Position numbers and translations under genes: made by a program. The notes under the pieces are model-generated. The model saw only the letters and a list, made by a program, of their open reading frames with translations. It was not told where the DNA came from and searched no databases. DNA of 64,000 nucleotides from Duganella rivi (GTDB lineage: Bacteria; Pseudomonadota; Gammaproteobacteria; Burkholderiales; Burkholderiaceae_D): NCBI RefSeq assembly GCF_009857435.1, contig NZ_WWCK01000004.1, forward strand, positions 558,001 to 622,000, read 5' to 3'. Positions 8,035-18,216 of this stretch are shown in pieces (the first letter of the stretch is position 1; the number at the start of each line of letters is the position of its first letter).

Positions 8035-10395
8035 TTAGAAATCTGCGCGGGCAGTCAGGCCCAAGGTGCGCGGCGTGCCGATCACGGCGTTGTAGGCGCC
8101 GAAGCTGCTGTTCCACAGGCTGGTGTAGTACAGCTTGTCGAAGGCATTCTTGGCCCACAGCGATACGTCCCACTTGGCGCCGCCGGCCTTGAAGCGCGCG
8201 CCAGCCGACAAATTGGTCAGCGCATACGCCGGGATCTTGGCGTACCTGGATGCGTCCAGCGTGCCGAAGCTCTCGGTGCGGTACGAGGTATTGGCGTTGA
8301 AGTAAGCTTCCACGCCCTCGGCCACGGCCTGCGCGAACTGCGCGTTCAGGCTGCTCGTCCAGCGCGGCGCGTTGACCAGCGCAGCGCGGCCCGACAGGTT
8401 GCACGAGGTGCCGGCGATCTCCGGCGGGCATGGCGCATTGGTGTACTTCAGGTATTTGACGTCGTTGAAGGCGCCGTTGGCACCGAGCGTGAAGCCGCGC
8501 GCAACGAGGAAGGTGGTCTCCAGTTCCACGCCGCGGCTGCGCACGTCGCCGGCGTTGGTGATGTAGGACGACTGCGTGGACGGATCGTAGGCGTTGTTTT
8601 GGTAGCCACGCACCACGTTGGCAAACACGCTGGCGTTGACCTGCGCGCGACGTTCCCAGAAGTTGCTCTTGATGCCGAGCTCGGCGTTGTTGGCTTTCTC
8701 GTTGTTGATCTTCAGCGAGGACACGCCAGCCGCGCCCGGCACGGTCAGGTTGATGCCGCCCGATTTCTCGCCGTGCGACACGGTGGCAAAGCCCAGCACG
8801 TCGGCGTCGAACTTGTAGGCCAAGGTCAGCAAGCCTGACGGACTCAGGTTGTTGAGCTTGATGTCGCCCGAGTTGAACGCGCCGTAGCGGGCGTTGCGCG
8901 AGGCCAGCGCTGCGCCGGTGACGGCCGCGCCGCCGGTCGGAGCGTAGCGCACCTCGTAGGCGCGCTTGTCCTCGTAGGTGGCGCGCAGGCCGGCGGTCAG
9001 GTCCCACTTCGGATCGATGTGCCAGATCGACTGGCCGAACAAGGCGTAGCTGTTGACGCGCAGATGGCCGTCGGCAAAGCTGGTGATGTTGGACCATGCA
9101 CCGTTCGGCGTGCCGTTGAACTTGTCGGCCAGCGGGCCGTTGTAGGTGAAGTTGGTGTTGTCGAGATTCTGGTAGTAGTAATACGCGCCGACCACCGATT
9201 CCACTTCGCGCCCCTGCGGCGTGGCCAGGCGCAGCTCTTGCGTGAACTGGCGGTGACGCGCCAGTGCGCCGACGTTGAGGGTAACTGGCACGTCGAGGCC
9301 GTCATCATTGCGTGGCGTGAAGTTCCAGAAGCGGAAGGCGCTGATCGAGGTGAACTTGTAGTCGTTATCGAGCTTCCAGTTGATCTCGGTCGACAGGCCG
9401 CCCTGGTGCACGCTGACGTGCGAGCCGCTGTCCAGGCTGACTTGGTGACGTGCAGGGTCGGTAATCGGGTGGCCGCCGACGGCGGCGGCCTGGGCCAGCC
9501 ACTTGCCGCTTGGGCCGGCGCTGAAGAACAGCAAGGTGCCGTTGTTGGAATCTTCCTCGTTGTAGTCGGCAATCACGCGCGCGCTGACCTTGTCATTCGG
9601 CTCCCACAGCAATTGCGCACGCACGCCCTGGCGGTCGCCACCCTGCACGTCCTTGCCGGTGTAGACGTTCTTGATGTAGCCGCCCTCGTGCGTCTTGTAG
9701 ACCGACAAGCGGCCGGCCAGCGTGTCCGAGAACGCGCCGGAGATACTGGCCTTACCTTGCGCGAACTTGTCCTGCCCTGCCGATACCGAGGCCGAGTTCT
9801 CGCTGCGGAAGGTCGGCTGCCTGGTCGTGATATTCAACACGCCAGCCGTGGTGTTCTTGCCAAACAGCGTGCCTTGCGGGCCGCGCAGCAGTTCCAGTTG
9901 CTGCACATCGAGCGCATCAAACGCCGCCATGCCGGGGCGCGCCAGGTAGACGTTATCGAGATACAGGCCGACGCTGCCTTCCAGTCCATCGCTGGCGGTA
10001 TTGTTGCCGAGGCCGCGCACGGCAAAGCTCAGTTGGCGCGCGTGCACGAAGTTGACCGTGGTGCTGGGCAGCAGTTGCTGCAAATCCTGCACGCGGTAGA
10101 CGCGGTTGTTTTCCAGCGTCTTATCGTCAAGCACGCTCATGGTGGTTGGCACGCTTTGCGAGGTCTCGTTGCGGCGGCGGGTGGAGACGGTGACGCTGGC
10201 AATCACTTGCGACACATCGGCGCCGGCGGCGCCCACGCCATCGACGCCGTCCGCCGCGGCGGCCGCCTCCACCGCAGTATCCGAAATCGCGGCCACGGCC
10301 AGCGCCGCAGCGTTTTGAGCCAGCGCCTGCGGGGCGACAGCGAAGGCGATGCCATAGGCCGCAGCGATGGCGACGGCGAGTTTTTTCTGTTGCAT
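8035..10395 (-). CDS. TonB-dependent receptor of the sulfate-ester cluster
   Basis: Outer-membrane receptor of 786 residues. A signal peptide (MQQKKLAVAIAAAYGIAFAVAPQALA) is followed by an alanine-rich linker, a TonB-box-like IASVTVSTRRRNE, a plug (TMSVLDDKTLENNRVYRVQDLQQLLP, LLRGPQGTLFGKNTTAGVLNI) and a barrel ending in phenylalanine (GLTARADF). The LRGPQGTLFGKNTTAG plug motif is that of the FecA/sphingomonad-type receptors commonly linked to aromatic or sulfur compounds. The gene lies between the sulfotransferase gene (83 bp away) and the sulfatase gene (16 bp away), so its substrate is probably a sulfated organic molecule; that is inference from context. Confidence 0.92.
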   Translation of the reverse strand: MQQKKLAVAIAAAYGIAFAVAPQALAQNAAALAVAAISDTAVEAAAAADGVDGVGAAGADVSQVIASVTVSTRRRNETSQSVPTTMSVLDDKTLENNRVYRVQDLQQLLPSTTVNFVHARQLSFAVRGLGNNTASDGLEGSVGLYLDNVYLARPGMAAFDALDVQQLELLRGPQGTLFGKNTTAGVLNITTRQPTFRSENSASVSAGQDKFAQGKASISGAFSDTLAGRLSVYKTHEGGYIKNVYTGKDVQGGDRQGVRAQLLWEPNDKVSARVIADYNEEDSNNGTLLFFSAGPSGKWLAQAAAVGGHPITDPARHQVSLDSGSHVSVHQGGLSTEINWKLDNDYKFTSISAFRFWNFTPRNDDGLDVPVTLNVGALARHRQFTQELRLATPQGREVESVVGAYYYYQNLDNTNFTYNGPLADKFNGTPNGAWSNITSFADGHLRVNSYALFGQSIWHIDPKWDLTAGLRATYEDKRAYEVRYAPTGGAAVTGAALASRNARYGAFNSGDIKLNNLSPSGLLTLAYKFDADVLGFATVSHGEKSGGINLTVPGAAGVSSLKINNEKANNAELGIKSNFWERRAQVNASVFANVVRGYQNNAYDPSTQSSYITNAGDVRSRGVELETTFLVARGFTLGANGAFNDVKYLKYTNAPCPPEIAGTSCNLSGRAALVNAPRWTSSLNAQFAQAVAEGVEAYFNANTSYRTESFGTLDASRYAKIPAYALTNLSAGARFKAGGAKWDVSLWAKNAFDKLYYTSLWNSSFGAYNAVIGTPRTLGLTARADF

Positions 10396-10430
10396 GATGA
10401 GTCCGAAAAAAAGTGTAAGGGATCCCGCAC

Positions 10431-10455
10431 GCCGGCATGGAGGCCGGCGCGTGTT
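10431..10455. repeat. Inverted repeat between sulfotransferase and receptor genes
   Basis: GCCGGC blocks at 10435-10440 and 10449-10454 with flanking partial complementarity (CGCAC/GCGTG) can fold into a hairpin in the 83-bp gap inside the operon. No T-run follows directly on the minus strand, so it could be an mRNA processing or partial attenuation site rather than a terminator. Confidence 0.35.
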
Positions 10456-10478
10456 GTCGTTATTGGATCAGCGCGTGT

Positions 10479-11894
10479 TTAGTTCGTAGCTACGCGGAAC
10501 TTGCCCGGTTCAGGCGGGATCACCGCTTTCTCAGAGCGTGGCGTGCCTTCCGGCACCCAGTCGTACGGCACCGGTTGGGCGCGGTACAGCCAATTGCTCA
10601 GCACCGGCTTGCCCGCGCCGGCGACCGGCGTCGGAGCAAAGTAAGGGCTGATGTATTCCCAGGCGATGTCGCCCTTGTTCGTTACCTGAAAGATGCGGCC
10701 GTTCATGCCTTCATCGATCAGGGTGTTACCGTTCGGCAGGCGGCGGGCGCTGCTGATGAAGGAACTGTAGAAACCCCAGTCCGGCACGTTCGAATCGCCG
10801 CCCGTGTATTCCCACACGATTTGCTTTTTGATTGGATCGATTTCCAGCACGCGCGAACGCGGCTGCACACCAACGCTGACGCGCGGATAACCGGCCTCGC
10901 CCTGATTGTCGAACACGAGGATATTGCCTGCACCCGGCAGGCCCGGCTCGATCAGGTGCGCGTCATGCTGGCCAATGATTTGATCCACCGGACGCGGCAG
11001 CACACGCGGGCCGCGTACTTGCGCCGGGTAGTCCGGGCCGAGATTCCACACCACCTTGCCGGTCTGCTTGTCGATGATGACGATGAAGTTGGCCTCGCGC
11101 GAATCGATCAGGATATTGTCCGGGTTGAAGCGCTGGTCGCCGGCATCGAACCACTTGTTCGGGCCCAGTACCGACATATTATTGATGTGCAGGTAGTCAA
11201 ACGGCGCGCCCTTGCCGCGCGGCGAACTGCCCTCCTTCACCAGCTTGAGCGAGGCAGGCGTAAAGCCGAATTCGTTGAGGTGCTCGGAGGCCACCCATTT
11301 CCACACGATGTCGCCCTGTTTGTTGACCTCGTAGATCACGTCATCCAGCACTTGCGGCGCGCTGAAGCCCGCCACCGGATGCACCAGATTCGCCAGCACC
11401 AGCGTGTTGCCGTTCTTCAGGCGGCGCCAATCGTGGTGCTGCTTGGCGCTGCCGCCCGGCACTTGCGCGTTGGCCTTGCCTTCGACCGGCGCGGCGTACG
11501 CATCCTGCGCGCTGGCTGCCGCGCCCCACTGCCACACCACCTTGCTATTCCAATCGAGTTCGCCAATCGCCTGATTACGCAAGCCGTTGCCTTCGTTGGA
11601 GGTGCCCGGTGCGCTGGCCAATTGCACCAGCACGTTGCCGCGCTGGCCGCCGGTCAGAGCTGGATCAAGCAGCACCGGCGGGAAGCCTTCGGCATTCCAG
11701 CTATGCACCTCGTTGCCGTTCATATCGATCAGGTGAGTCTTCTTGTCCTGCCCGCTGAAAATCACGTAGCTGTTGTACGCGGTGGCGGTATCGTAGCGGG
11801 TAACGCCGGTGGGATAAACACTGGGCGCCGCGCTCAAGTTGGCGGCCATGGACAACAGGGACAACGCGGCAATTTTATAGGTATGTTTGCTCAT
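10479..11894 (-). CDS. Aryl-sulfate sulfotransferase (ASST family)
   Basis: Periplasmic enzyme that moves a sulfuryl group between phenolic compounds without PAPS. The 471-residue protein has a signal peptide (cleavage near LSAA-PSVYP) and the ordered ASST motifs: KQHHDW with H153/H154, DYLHINN with H236, a DSREAN arginine R266, TGKVVWNLG and IGQHDAHLI with H310, matching the His-His-Arg-His set (252/356/374/436) of E. coli CFT073 AssT as I recall it; H310 would be the sulfurylated residue. Repeated VWxW/VWEY blades fit its beta-propeller fold. The start at 11894 (ATG, GAGAG upstream) is preferred over a GTG five codons earlier. No dsbL/dsbI partner genes adjoin it. Confidence 0.88.
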   Translation of the reverse strand: MSKHTYKIAALSLLSMAANLSAAPSVYPTGVTRYDTATAYNSYVIFSGQDKKTHLIDMNGNEVHSWNAEGFPPVLLDPALTGGQRGNVLVQLASAPGTSNEGNGLRNQAIGELDWNSKVVWQWGAAASAQDAYAAPVEGKANAQVPGGSAKQHHDWRRLKNGNTLVLANLVHPVAGFSAPQVLDDVIYEVNKQGDIVWKWVASEHLNEFGFTPASLKLVKEGSSPRGKGAPFDYLHINNMSVLGPNKWFDAGDQRFNPDNILIDSREANFIVIIDKQTGKVVWNLGPDYPAQVRGPRVLPRPVDQIIGQHDAHLIEPGLPGAGNILVFDNQGEAGYPRVSVGVQPRSRVLEIDPIKKQIVWEYTGGDSNVPDWGFYSSFISSARRLPNGNTLIDEGMNGRIFQVTNKGDIAWEYISPYFAPTPVAGAGKPVLSNWLYRAQPVPYDWVPEGTPRSEKAVIPPEPGKFRVATN

Positions 11895-11980
11895 GACACG
11901 GGCTCTCACGGATGTGGACAGTGTGTCTATATTACGAAACGACCTACAAATCGAGAACTAATATAACCAAGCAAGGATAT

Positions 11981-12007
11981 AAAAAAAATGCCGGATGATC
12001 CGGCATT
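11981..12007 (-). terminator. Rho-independent terminator after glnB
   Basis: AATGCCGGA (11987-11995) pairs with TCCGGCATT (11999-12007) around a 3-nt loop, and the minus strand continues with a T-run. Plus-strand T residues also follow, so it could work both ways. It closes the nadE-glnB unit 28 bp past the glnB stop. Confidence 0.9.
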
Positions 12008-12034
12008 TTTGAGTAAGGCAGAAAACGTGTTTGC

Positions 12035-12382
<348 letters not shown>

Positions 12383-12443
12383 TTATCTAAAGGTTTATTG
12401 TAATCGACAGGCGTGCGCTGTCCATTCACATAAGCTTATTCAT

Positions 12444-14498
12444 TCACTCTTGCACCGGAATAGAGCGTAATTCCTCCAACCATACAACGCTTTGCGCATC
12501 GCTAGGCGCGCGCCAGTCGCCGCGCGGCGACAGCGAACCACCGCTGCCGACCTTCGGCGCGTTCGGCACGCAGCTGCGCTTGAACTGGCTGGTGCGGAAG
12601 AAGCGGTCGAGGAAAATGCCGAGGTTCTTCTTGATCGCCGCCAGGTCGTATTGGTTGCGCGTGACGTGATCGCCGTCCGGCCAGCGGCCCTGCTCCTTGT
12701 CCTTCCACGCGGTGTGCGACAGGAACGCCACCTTGGATGGATTGAAGCCGAAGCGCAGCACGTAGTACAGGTTGAAGTCTTGCAGCTCGTAAGGGCCGAT
12801 GGTGCTTTCGGTGCGCTGCTCGGGCTGGCCATCGGCGGTGCCGGGCACCAGTTCCGGGCTGATCTCGGTGCCGAGAATATCCAGCAGCACTTGCGCATCG
12901 TTGCGGCCGATTACGCCGGACTCGGCGACCCAGCGCACCAGGTGCGAGATCAGCGTCTTCGGCACGCTGGCGTTGACGTTGTAGTGCGACATATGATCGC
13001 CCACGCCGTAAGTGCACCAGCCCAGCGCCAGCTCGCTCAGGTCGCCGGTGCCGATCACCAGCGCGGCGTTGTGGTTCGCCAGGCGGAACAAGTGGTTGGT
13101 GCGCTCGCCAGCCTGCACGTTTTCAAAGGTGATGTCGTACTGCTCCTTGCCTTCCGCGTACGGGTGGCCGAGGTCTTTCAGCATCTGGATGCAGCTTGGG
13201 CGGATGTCGATTTCCTGCGAGGTGCAGCCGACCAGCTTCATCAAGGCATGCGCTTGCTTGAGCGTGCGCTCGCTGGTGGCAAAGCCCGGCATGGTGTAAG
13301 CGAGAATATTCGTGCGCGGCAGCTTGAGCTTGTCCATCACGCGCGCGCACACCAGCAGCGCGTGCGTGGAGTCGAGGCCGCCGGACACGCCGATCACCAC
13401 TTTCTTCAAGCCGCTATTGGTCAGACGCTGCGCCAGCGCCTGAACCTGGATGTTGTAGACCTCGTTGCAGCGGTCGTCGCGGCGGCGCGCATCGGCCGGC
13501 ACGTACGGGAACCGTTCGATGCAGCGCTTCAGCGCCAGCGGCTGGTCGCGCTCGATTTCAAGGTGGAAGAACACAGTGCGGAACTTGCCCACTTCGGCCG
13601 CGTGGCGCTGCACCGACTGCGCGAAGGTGTTCATGCGCATGCGCTCGCGCGACAGGCGTTCGAGGTCGATATCGGCAAAGGTCAGCGCCGGCTCGTCGGT
13701 AAAGCGCTTGGCTTCGGCCAGCAGCTCGCCGTTTTCAAAGATCACGCCCTGCCCGTCCCACGCCATGTCGGTGCTGGATTCGCCACCGCCGGACGAAGTG
13801 TACAGATAGGCCGCGATGCAGCGCGCCGATTGCTGGCCCACCAGCTGGTTGCGGTAATTGGCCTTGCCGACCAGCGCGTTCGAAGCCGACAGGTTGACCA
13901 GCAACGTGGCGCCAGCCAGCGCCGCAAACGACGACGGCGGCACCGGCACCCACACGTCTTCGCAAATCTCGACGTGGAATTTGAGCAGCGGCATATCGCC
14001 CACCTCGAACAGCAAGCCTGAGCCGAACTGCACGCGCTCGCCGAGCAGGTCGATTTCGGTGGCAACGGCGTAATCGCCGCTGCTGAACTGGCGCGCCTCG
14101 TAGAACTCGCCGTAATTGGGCAGGTAGCTTTTCGGCACCACGCCCTGGATCTGGCCGTTGGCGATCACCACCGCGCAGTTGTACAGCTGATGCTCGACGC
14201 GCAGCGGCGCGCCGACCACGACCGCCATCTTCCATTGCAGCGAGGCGTCCAGAATCGCCGCGAGGCCGTCCAGCACGCCGTCCAGCAAAGCACGCTGGTG
14301 GAACAAGTCGTCGCAGGTGTAAGCCGACAAGCCCAGTTCCGGGAACGCCACCAAGGCAGCGCCTTGCGCGGCAGCCTGCTCGGCCAGCAAAATGGTCTGC
14401 TCGGCGTTGTAGGCTGGATCGGCAATGCGGCACACCGGCGCGGCAATGGCGACGCGGGCGAAGTCGTGGGTGTACAGATTGAAGAAGTTCGAGGCCAT
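12444..14498 (-). CDS. nadE: Glutamine-dependent NAD+ synthase
   Basis: Final step of NAD biosynthesis: amidates nicotinate adenine dinucleotide using ammonia from glutamine, with ATP. The 684-residue two-domain form matches the Mycobacterium tuberculosis type. The N-terminal nitrilase-like glutaminase has the E54 (FPELG), K123 (VPKSYLPNY), C179 (EICEDVW) triad. The synthetase domain begins near 355 and carries the PP-loop SGGLDS at 372-377. It is co-oriented with glnB 70 bp downstream and diverges from the acyltransferase gene at 14592 across a 93-bp promoter region. Confidence 0.96.
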   Translation of the reverse strand: MASNFFNLYTHDFARVAIAAPVCRIADPAYNAEQTILLAEQAAAQGAALVAFPELGLSAYTCDDLFHQRALLDGVLDGLAAILDASLQWKMAVVVGAPLRVEHQLYNCAVVIANGQIQGVVPKSYLPNYGEFYEARQFSSGDYAVATEIDLLGERVQFGSGLLFEVGDMPLLKFHVEICEDVWVPVPPSSFAALAGATLLVNLSASNALVGKANYRNQLVGQQSARCIAAYLYTSSGGGESSTDMAWDGQGVIFENGELLAEAKRFTDEPALTFADIDLERLSRERMRMNTFAQSVQRHAAEVGKFRTVFFHLEIERDQPLALKRCIERFPYVPADARRRDDRCNEVYNIQVQALAQRLTNSGLKKVVIGVSGGLDSTHALLVCARVMDKLKLPRTNILAYTMPGFATSERTLKQAHALMKLVGCTSQEIDIRPSCIQMLKDLGHPYAEGKEQYDITFENVQAGERTNHLFRLANHNAALVIGTGDLSELALGWCTYGVGDHMSHYNVNASVPKTLISHLVRWVAESGVIGRNDAQVLLDILGTEISPELVPGTADGQPEQRTESTIGPYELQDFNLYYVLRFGFNPSKVAFLSHTAWKDKEQGRWPDGDHVTRNQYDLAAIKKNLGIFLDRFFRTSQFKRSCVPNAPKVGSGGSLSPRGDWRAPSDAQSVVWLEELRSIPVQE

Positions 14499-14591
14499 GG
14501 CAGCTCTTTAGCGGTCGCAAAATCAAATTATCGCACGGGCAAAGCTGCGCCGCATGCGCTAGACTGGCACAACATTACGCAAGGAGGCAGT

Positions 14592-15719
14592 GTGGCAGAA
14601 GTAGAGTTAGCGATCATCGACAGCTTGGCGGACATCGATCCGGCGCAGTGGCAAGCGCTGGCCGGCGATAACCCGACGCTCAGCTACAGCTTTCTGCACG
14701 CGCTGCACGAGACGGAATGCGCCTCGCCGCACACCGGCTGGTCGCCGCGCTACCTGATCCTGCAACGCGAGGGCGTGCTGCATGCCGCCATGCCGCTCTA
14801 TCTCAAAGAGCATAGCCGCGGCGAATACGTGTTTGACCACGCGTGGGCCGACGCCTTCCACCGCAACGGCATCCCCTACTATCCCAAGCTGCTGTCGGCG
14901 GTGCCGTTCACGCCGGTGACCGGCGCGCGCTTGCTGGCCCGCACCGCCGAAGACCGCCAACTGCTGGCGCGCGCCGCGCTGCAAGTGGCGCAGCAATTGG
15001 GCACCTCCTCGCTACACATCCTGTTCCCGCATGACGAAGACCGCCAAGCCTTGGCCGACGCCGGCTACATGCTGCGCGAAGGCGTGCAATTCCACTGGGA
15101 GAACCACGGCTACGCCGATTTCGACGCCTTCCTCGCCAGCATGAAAATGGAGAAGCGCAAGAAAATCCGCCAAGACCAGCGCCGCGTGCACGACGCAGGC
15201 ATCCACTTCGAGCACCTGGCGGGCAGCGCCATCACCGAGGAGGTGCTGGGTTTCTTCTACCAGTGCTACGTTTCGACCTACAAGGCGCACTACTCCAAGC
15301 CTTACTTGTCGCTGGCGTTTTTCCAGCGCCTGCTGGCCGAAACGCCGGACAGCCTGATGATCGTGCTGGCCAGGCGCGGCGAGGAACCGGTGGCGGTAGC
15401 GCTGAATCTCATCGGCGGCAACGTCATGTACGGCCGCTACTGGGGCACGCTGGAATTTGTCTCCGGCCTGCACTTTGAAACCTGCTACGTGCAGTCGATC
15501 GCCTACTGCATCCAGCACGGCATCGACCGCTTTGAGGGCGGCGCGCAAGGCATCCACAAGATGTCGCGCGGGCTGGTGCCGACGCCCACCTGGTCGGCGC
15601 ACTGGGTGGCCGACCCGCGCTTTGCCGACGCGATTGCCGACTTCTTAGCGCAAGAAACCGCCGCCATGAACGACTATATCGATGAATTAGCGGAACATGC
15701 ACCATTTAAGGGCAGATAA
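14592..15719 (+). CDS. GNAT-type acyltransferase, DUF482/BioF2-like
   Basis: Protein of 375 residues resembling the DUF482 (peptidogalycan biosynthesis/FemAB-like) family, a GNAT-fold acyltransferase group of uncertain substrate. Features seen are the KMEKRKKIRQDQRR segment, a FYQCYVSTYKAHYSKPYLS block and the RYWGTLE and CYVQSIAYCIQHG blocks that typify the family. The start is a GTG at 14592 because AAGGAGG ends 4 nt before it; the reading frame is open much further upstream, but that would overlap the nadE coding region. It is followed after 66 bp by a Crp/Fnr regulator, possibly co-transcribed. Its biochemical role cannot be read from the sequence. Confidence 0.85.
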   Translation: MAEVELAIIDSLADIDPAQWQALAGDNPTLSYSFLHALHETECASPHTGWSPRYLILQREGVLHAAMPLYLKEHSRGEYVFDHAWADAFHRNGIPYYPKLLSAVPFTPVTGARLLARTAEDRQLLARAALQVAQQLGTSSLHILFPHDEDRQALADAGYMLREGVQFHWENHGYADFDAFLASMKMEKRKKIRQDQRRVHDAGIHFEHLAGSAITEEVLGFFYQCYVSTYKAHYSKPYLSLAFFQRLLAETPDSLMIVLARRGEEPVAVALNLIGGNVMYGRYWGTLEFVSGLHFETCYVQSIAYCIQHGIDRFEGGAQGIHKMSRGLVPTPTWSAHWVADPRFADAIADFLAQETAAMNDYIDELAEHAPFKGR

Positions 15720-15785
15720 ATACGTAAGGGAAACCCGTAAGCGGTTACAATAAGGCTGTTTCCTCAGTAATGTGGCAAAAACAGC

Positions 15786-16430
15786 ATGAACGCAGATTTC
15801 ATAAAACAACGTAACCGCTTTAAATCCGCGACGATGAAGCGGATTGACGTCACCGAAGAGTCATTTAACAACGTCACCAATATTTTGGCGACCATTGCCA
15901 AGCCCTTCCACGTGCGCAAGGGCGAGTATTTGCAACGCGCCGGCGTGCCGGCCACGCAAGTGCATTGGCTAGCCAGCGGCGTGGCACGCAGCGGCTTTTT
16001 CAATCGCGAGGGTGTGGAAGTGACGCTGCGCTTTTACCGCGAGGGCGAGTCGGCCACCACGCTGACCGATCTCATCGCCGGGGAAACCGGGCAGCCGGCA
16101 GTGCAGTTCCTGATCGCGGAGACGCCGATTCACGGCTTCACGCTGGATTGGAAACTGGCCTCGGAATTGCGCGAGCAGAATGAAGGCATGCAGCAGTACC
16201 ACCTGCATATCGCCATCCACGGCCTGCAAGCGCTGGCGCAGCACGCGTATAACCATGGCGAGACTTCGGCGCAGGAACGGCTGGCGGCCTTCCGCGAGGA
16301 GTATCCGGGCCTGGAGGCGCGCATTTCGCAGCGCGCGGTCGCCTCGTACCTTGGCATTACGCCGCAGTACATGTCGCGCTTGCGCCGCGAGGCGGAGATG
16401 GCGTCCGGCGAACCGGCGCGCCAGCCGTAA
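15786..16430 (+). CDS. Crp/Fnr-family transcriptional regulator
   Basis: Protein of 214 residues with an N-terminal cyclic-nucleotide-binding-type beta barrel (about 25-120) and a C-terminal helix-turn-helix ending RISQRAVASYLGITPQYMSRLRREA (about 178-203). The recognition helix is close to those of Crp/Fnr proteins lacking FNR cysteines; I see no Cys cluster and no classic cAMP pocket, so the ligand is unknown. The region upstream of the ATG is weak as a ribosome site; Met17 (15834) is an alternative start. The gene stands between the acyltransferase and the convergent ppa gene. Confidence 0.85.
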   Translation: MNADFIKQRNRFKSATMKRIDVTEESFNNVTNILATIAKPFHVRKGEYLQRAGVPATQVHWLASGVARSGFFNREGVEVTLRFYREGESATTLTDLIAGETGQPAVQFLIAETPIHGFTLDWKLASELREQNEGMQQYHLHIAIHGLQALAQHAYNHGETSAQERLAAFREEYPGLEARISQRAVASYLGITPQYMSRLRREAEMASGEPARQP

Positions 16431-16482
16431 AAAAAACCCTGTGTGCTGCGGCGTTCAAGATCGCCGCATCGCCAAAGGGTTT
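16431..16482 (-). terminator. Terminator after ppa
   Basis: Outer arms AAACCCT (16434-16440) and AGGGTTT (16476-16482) enclose an inner stem TGCGGCG/CGCCGCA, with a T-run on the minus strand. It lies between the convergent regulator and ppa genes and may act on both transcripts. Confidence 0.8.
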
Positions 16483-16487
16483 CAGTA

Positions 16488-17030
16488 TTACTTAGCTGCC
16501 AAGTCTTTTTCGTAGTTGGCGACGCCGGCCAGAATCTCTTCTTTGGCGGCTTCTGGGCCGTGCCAGCCTTCGATCTTGACCCACTTGCCTTTTTCCAGAT
16601 CTTTGTAGTGCTCGAAGAAGTGCTGGATTTGGCGCAGGCGCAGTTCGTTCAGGTCTTCCGGCTTCTGCCAGTGGCTGTAGATCGACAGTACTTTGTCGAC
16701 CGGCACCGCCAGCACCTTGGCGTCTTCACCGGCTTCGTCGGTCATTTTCAGCACGCCGATTGGACGGCAGCGCACTACCACGCCTGGGATCAGTGGGAAT
16801 GGGGTGATGACCAGCACGTCCACTGGGTCGCCATCGGCCGACAGGGTGTTCGGCACGTAGCCGTAGTTGCACGGGTAGTGCATGGCGGTACCCATGAAGC
16901 GGTCAACGAAGATCGCGCCCGATTCCTTGTCGACTTCGTATTTGATCGGGTCAGCGTTCATCGGGATTTCGATGATGACGTTGAAATCGTTCGGCACGTC
17001 TTTGCCGGAGGATACTTTGTTCAAGCTCAT
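16488..17030 (-). CDS. ppa: Inorganic pyrophosphatase (family I)
   Basis: Soluble cytoplasmic Mg-dependent hydrolase that removes pyrophosphate and drives biosynthetic reactions. The 180-residue protein has the bacterial family I length and the signature DGDPVDVLV with its three metal-binding aspartates, plus [11 protein letters not shown] and [11 protein letters not shown] at 17030 has GGAAAT upstream. It is a single-gene unit with its own terminator and diverges from the persulfide dioxygenase gene. Confidence 0.97.
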   Translation of the reverse strand: MSLNKVSSGKDVPNDFNVIIEIPMNADPIKYEVDKESGAIFVDRFMGTAMHYPCNYGYVPNTLSADGDPVDVLVITPFPLIPGVVVRCRPIGVLKMTDEAGEDAKVLAVPVDKVLSIYSHWQKPEDLNELRLRQIQHFFEHYKDLEKGKWVKIEGWHGPEAAKEEILAGVANYEKDLAAK

Positions 17031-17123
17031 GGGATTTCCTTATATGCAGGCGGTGTTTAACCGCGACATTATATCGAAGTACAGGCCGCTTGTGCAGCGC
17101 AACACCCTTGAACATTTGTTATG

Positions 17124-17140
17124 ATAAGGGTCATCCTTAT
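17124..17140. promoter_or_regulatory. Short inverted repeat before the persulfide dioxygenase gene
   Basis: ATAAGG (17124-17129) and CCTTAT (17135-17140) form a perfect 6-bp inverted repeat with a 5-nt spacer, 14 bp upstream of the ATG in the 124-bp divergent region with ppa. Its placement suits a repressor operator, for example of a sulfide- or persulfide-responsive regulator, but no regulator gene adjoins it. Confidence 0.4.
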
Positions 17141-17154
17141 TTGAAATCCGAATT

Positions 17155-18216
17155 ATGATTTTCCGCCAACTGTTCGATCCGACTTCGTCCACCTACACCT
17201 ACCTGCTCGGCGACGGCGGCGACGCGGTGCTGATCGATCCGGTCTACGAGCAAGTGCCGCGCGATTTGGCGCTGTTGCAGGAACTCGGGCTCAAGCTGCT
17301 GGCGACGCTGGATACCCACGTTCACGCCGATCACGTGACCGGCGCGTGGCGCTTGCACCAGCGCTGCGGCAGTGCGATTGCGCTGTCGGAAGTGGCGGGC
17401 GCGAGCGGCGTCGACAAGCCGCTGCGTCATGGCGACACCATCCGTTTCGGCAGCCGATCGCTCACGGTCCGCGCCACGCCGGGCCACACCAGCGGCTGCC
17501 TGACTTATGTTTTAGATGACGAGAGCATGGCCTTCACCGGCGACAGCCTGCTGATTCGCGGCTGCGGCCGCACCGATTTCCAGCAGGGCAGCCCGCAGCA
17601 ATTGTTCGCCTCGGTGCACGAACAAATTTTGAGTTTGCCGCCTGCGTGCCTGCTCTACCCTGCGCACGATTATCGCGGCATCACGGTGACCAGCGTGGCG
17701 GAAGAGCGCCGCTACAACCCACGCCTTGGCGGCGACGTGGACGTGGGCGATTTCACCGGCCACATGACCAATCTGAACCTGCCGCATCCAAAGCTGATGG
17801 CGGTGGCGGTGCCAGCCAATATGCGCAGCGGCAAGCCGGAAGGCGACGCGCCAACCGACGCGCCGGACTGGGCGCCGCTGACCTTGCGCTTCAGCGGCGT
17901 GTGGGAAATCGAACCGATGGGCTTGCTGGAACAACTGAGCAAAGTGCAGATCGTCGACGTGCGCGAAGCTCCCGAATTCATCGACCGCCTGGGCCACCTG
18001 CACGGCGCCACGCTGGTGCCGCTGTCGCAGCTAACCGAACGCATGGCCGAGTTCGATAAAGAGCAGCCTATCGTAGCCGTGTGCCGCTCCGGCGTCCGCT
18101 CCGCCCAGGCCAGCGTGCTGCTGGCCAAAGCCGGCTTCACCAAAGTCGCCAACCTCGCCGGCGGCATGCTCCGCTGGAAAATCGAAGGCTTCCCGGTCGA
18201 CTCCGACCCTGCGTAA
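17155..18216 (+). CDS. Persulfide dioxygenase-rhodanese fusion protein
   Basis: Oxidises glutathione persulfide to sulfite at a non-haem iron and can move sulfur to sulfite through a rhodanese domain, in sulfide detoxification. The 353-residue protein has an ETHE1-like metallo-beta-lactamase domain (1 to about 240) with H55/H57/D59/H60, H111 and D130, and a C-terminal rhodanese domain (about 255-345) with active-site cysteine C310 in CRSGVRS. This order matches the Burkholderia phytofirmans fusion enzyme (PRF). It is a single gene bounded by a terminator; an inverted repeat lies just upstream. Confidence 0.93.
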   Translation: MIFRQLFDPTSSTYTYLLGDGGDAVLIDPVYEQVPRDLALLQELGLKLLATLDTHVHADHVTGAWRLHQRCGSAIALSEVAGASGVDKPLRHGDTIRFGSRSLTVRATPGHTSGCLTYVLDDESMAFTGDSLLIRGCGRTDFQQGSPQQLFASVHEQILSLPPACLLYPAHDYRGITVTSVAEERRYNPRLGGDVDVGDFTGHMTNLNLPHPKLMAVAVPANMRSGKPEGDAPTDAPDWAPLTLRFSGVWEIEPMGLLEQLSKVQIVDVREAPEFIDRLGHLHGATLVPLSQLTERMAEFDKEQPIVAVCRSGVRSAQASVLLAKAGFTKVANLAGGMLRWKIEGFPVDSDPA

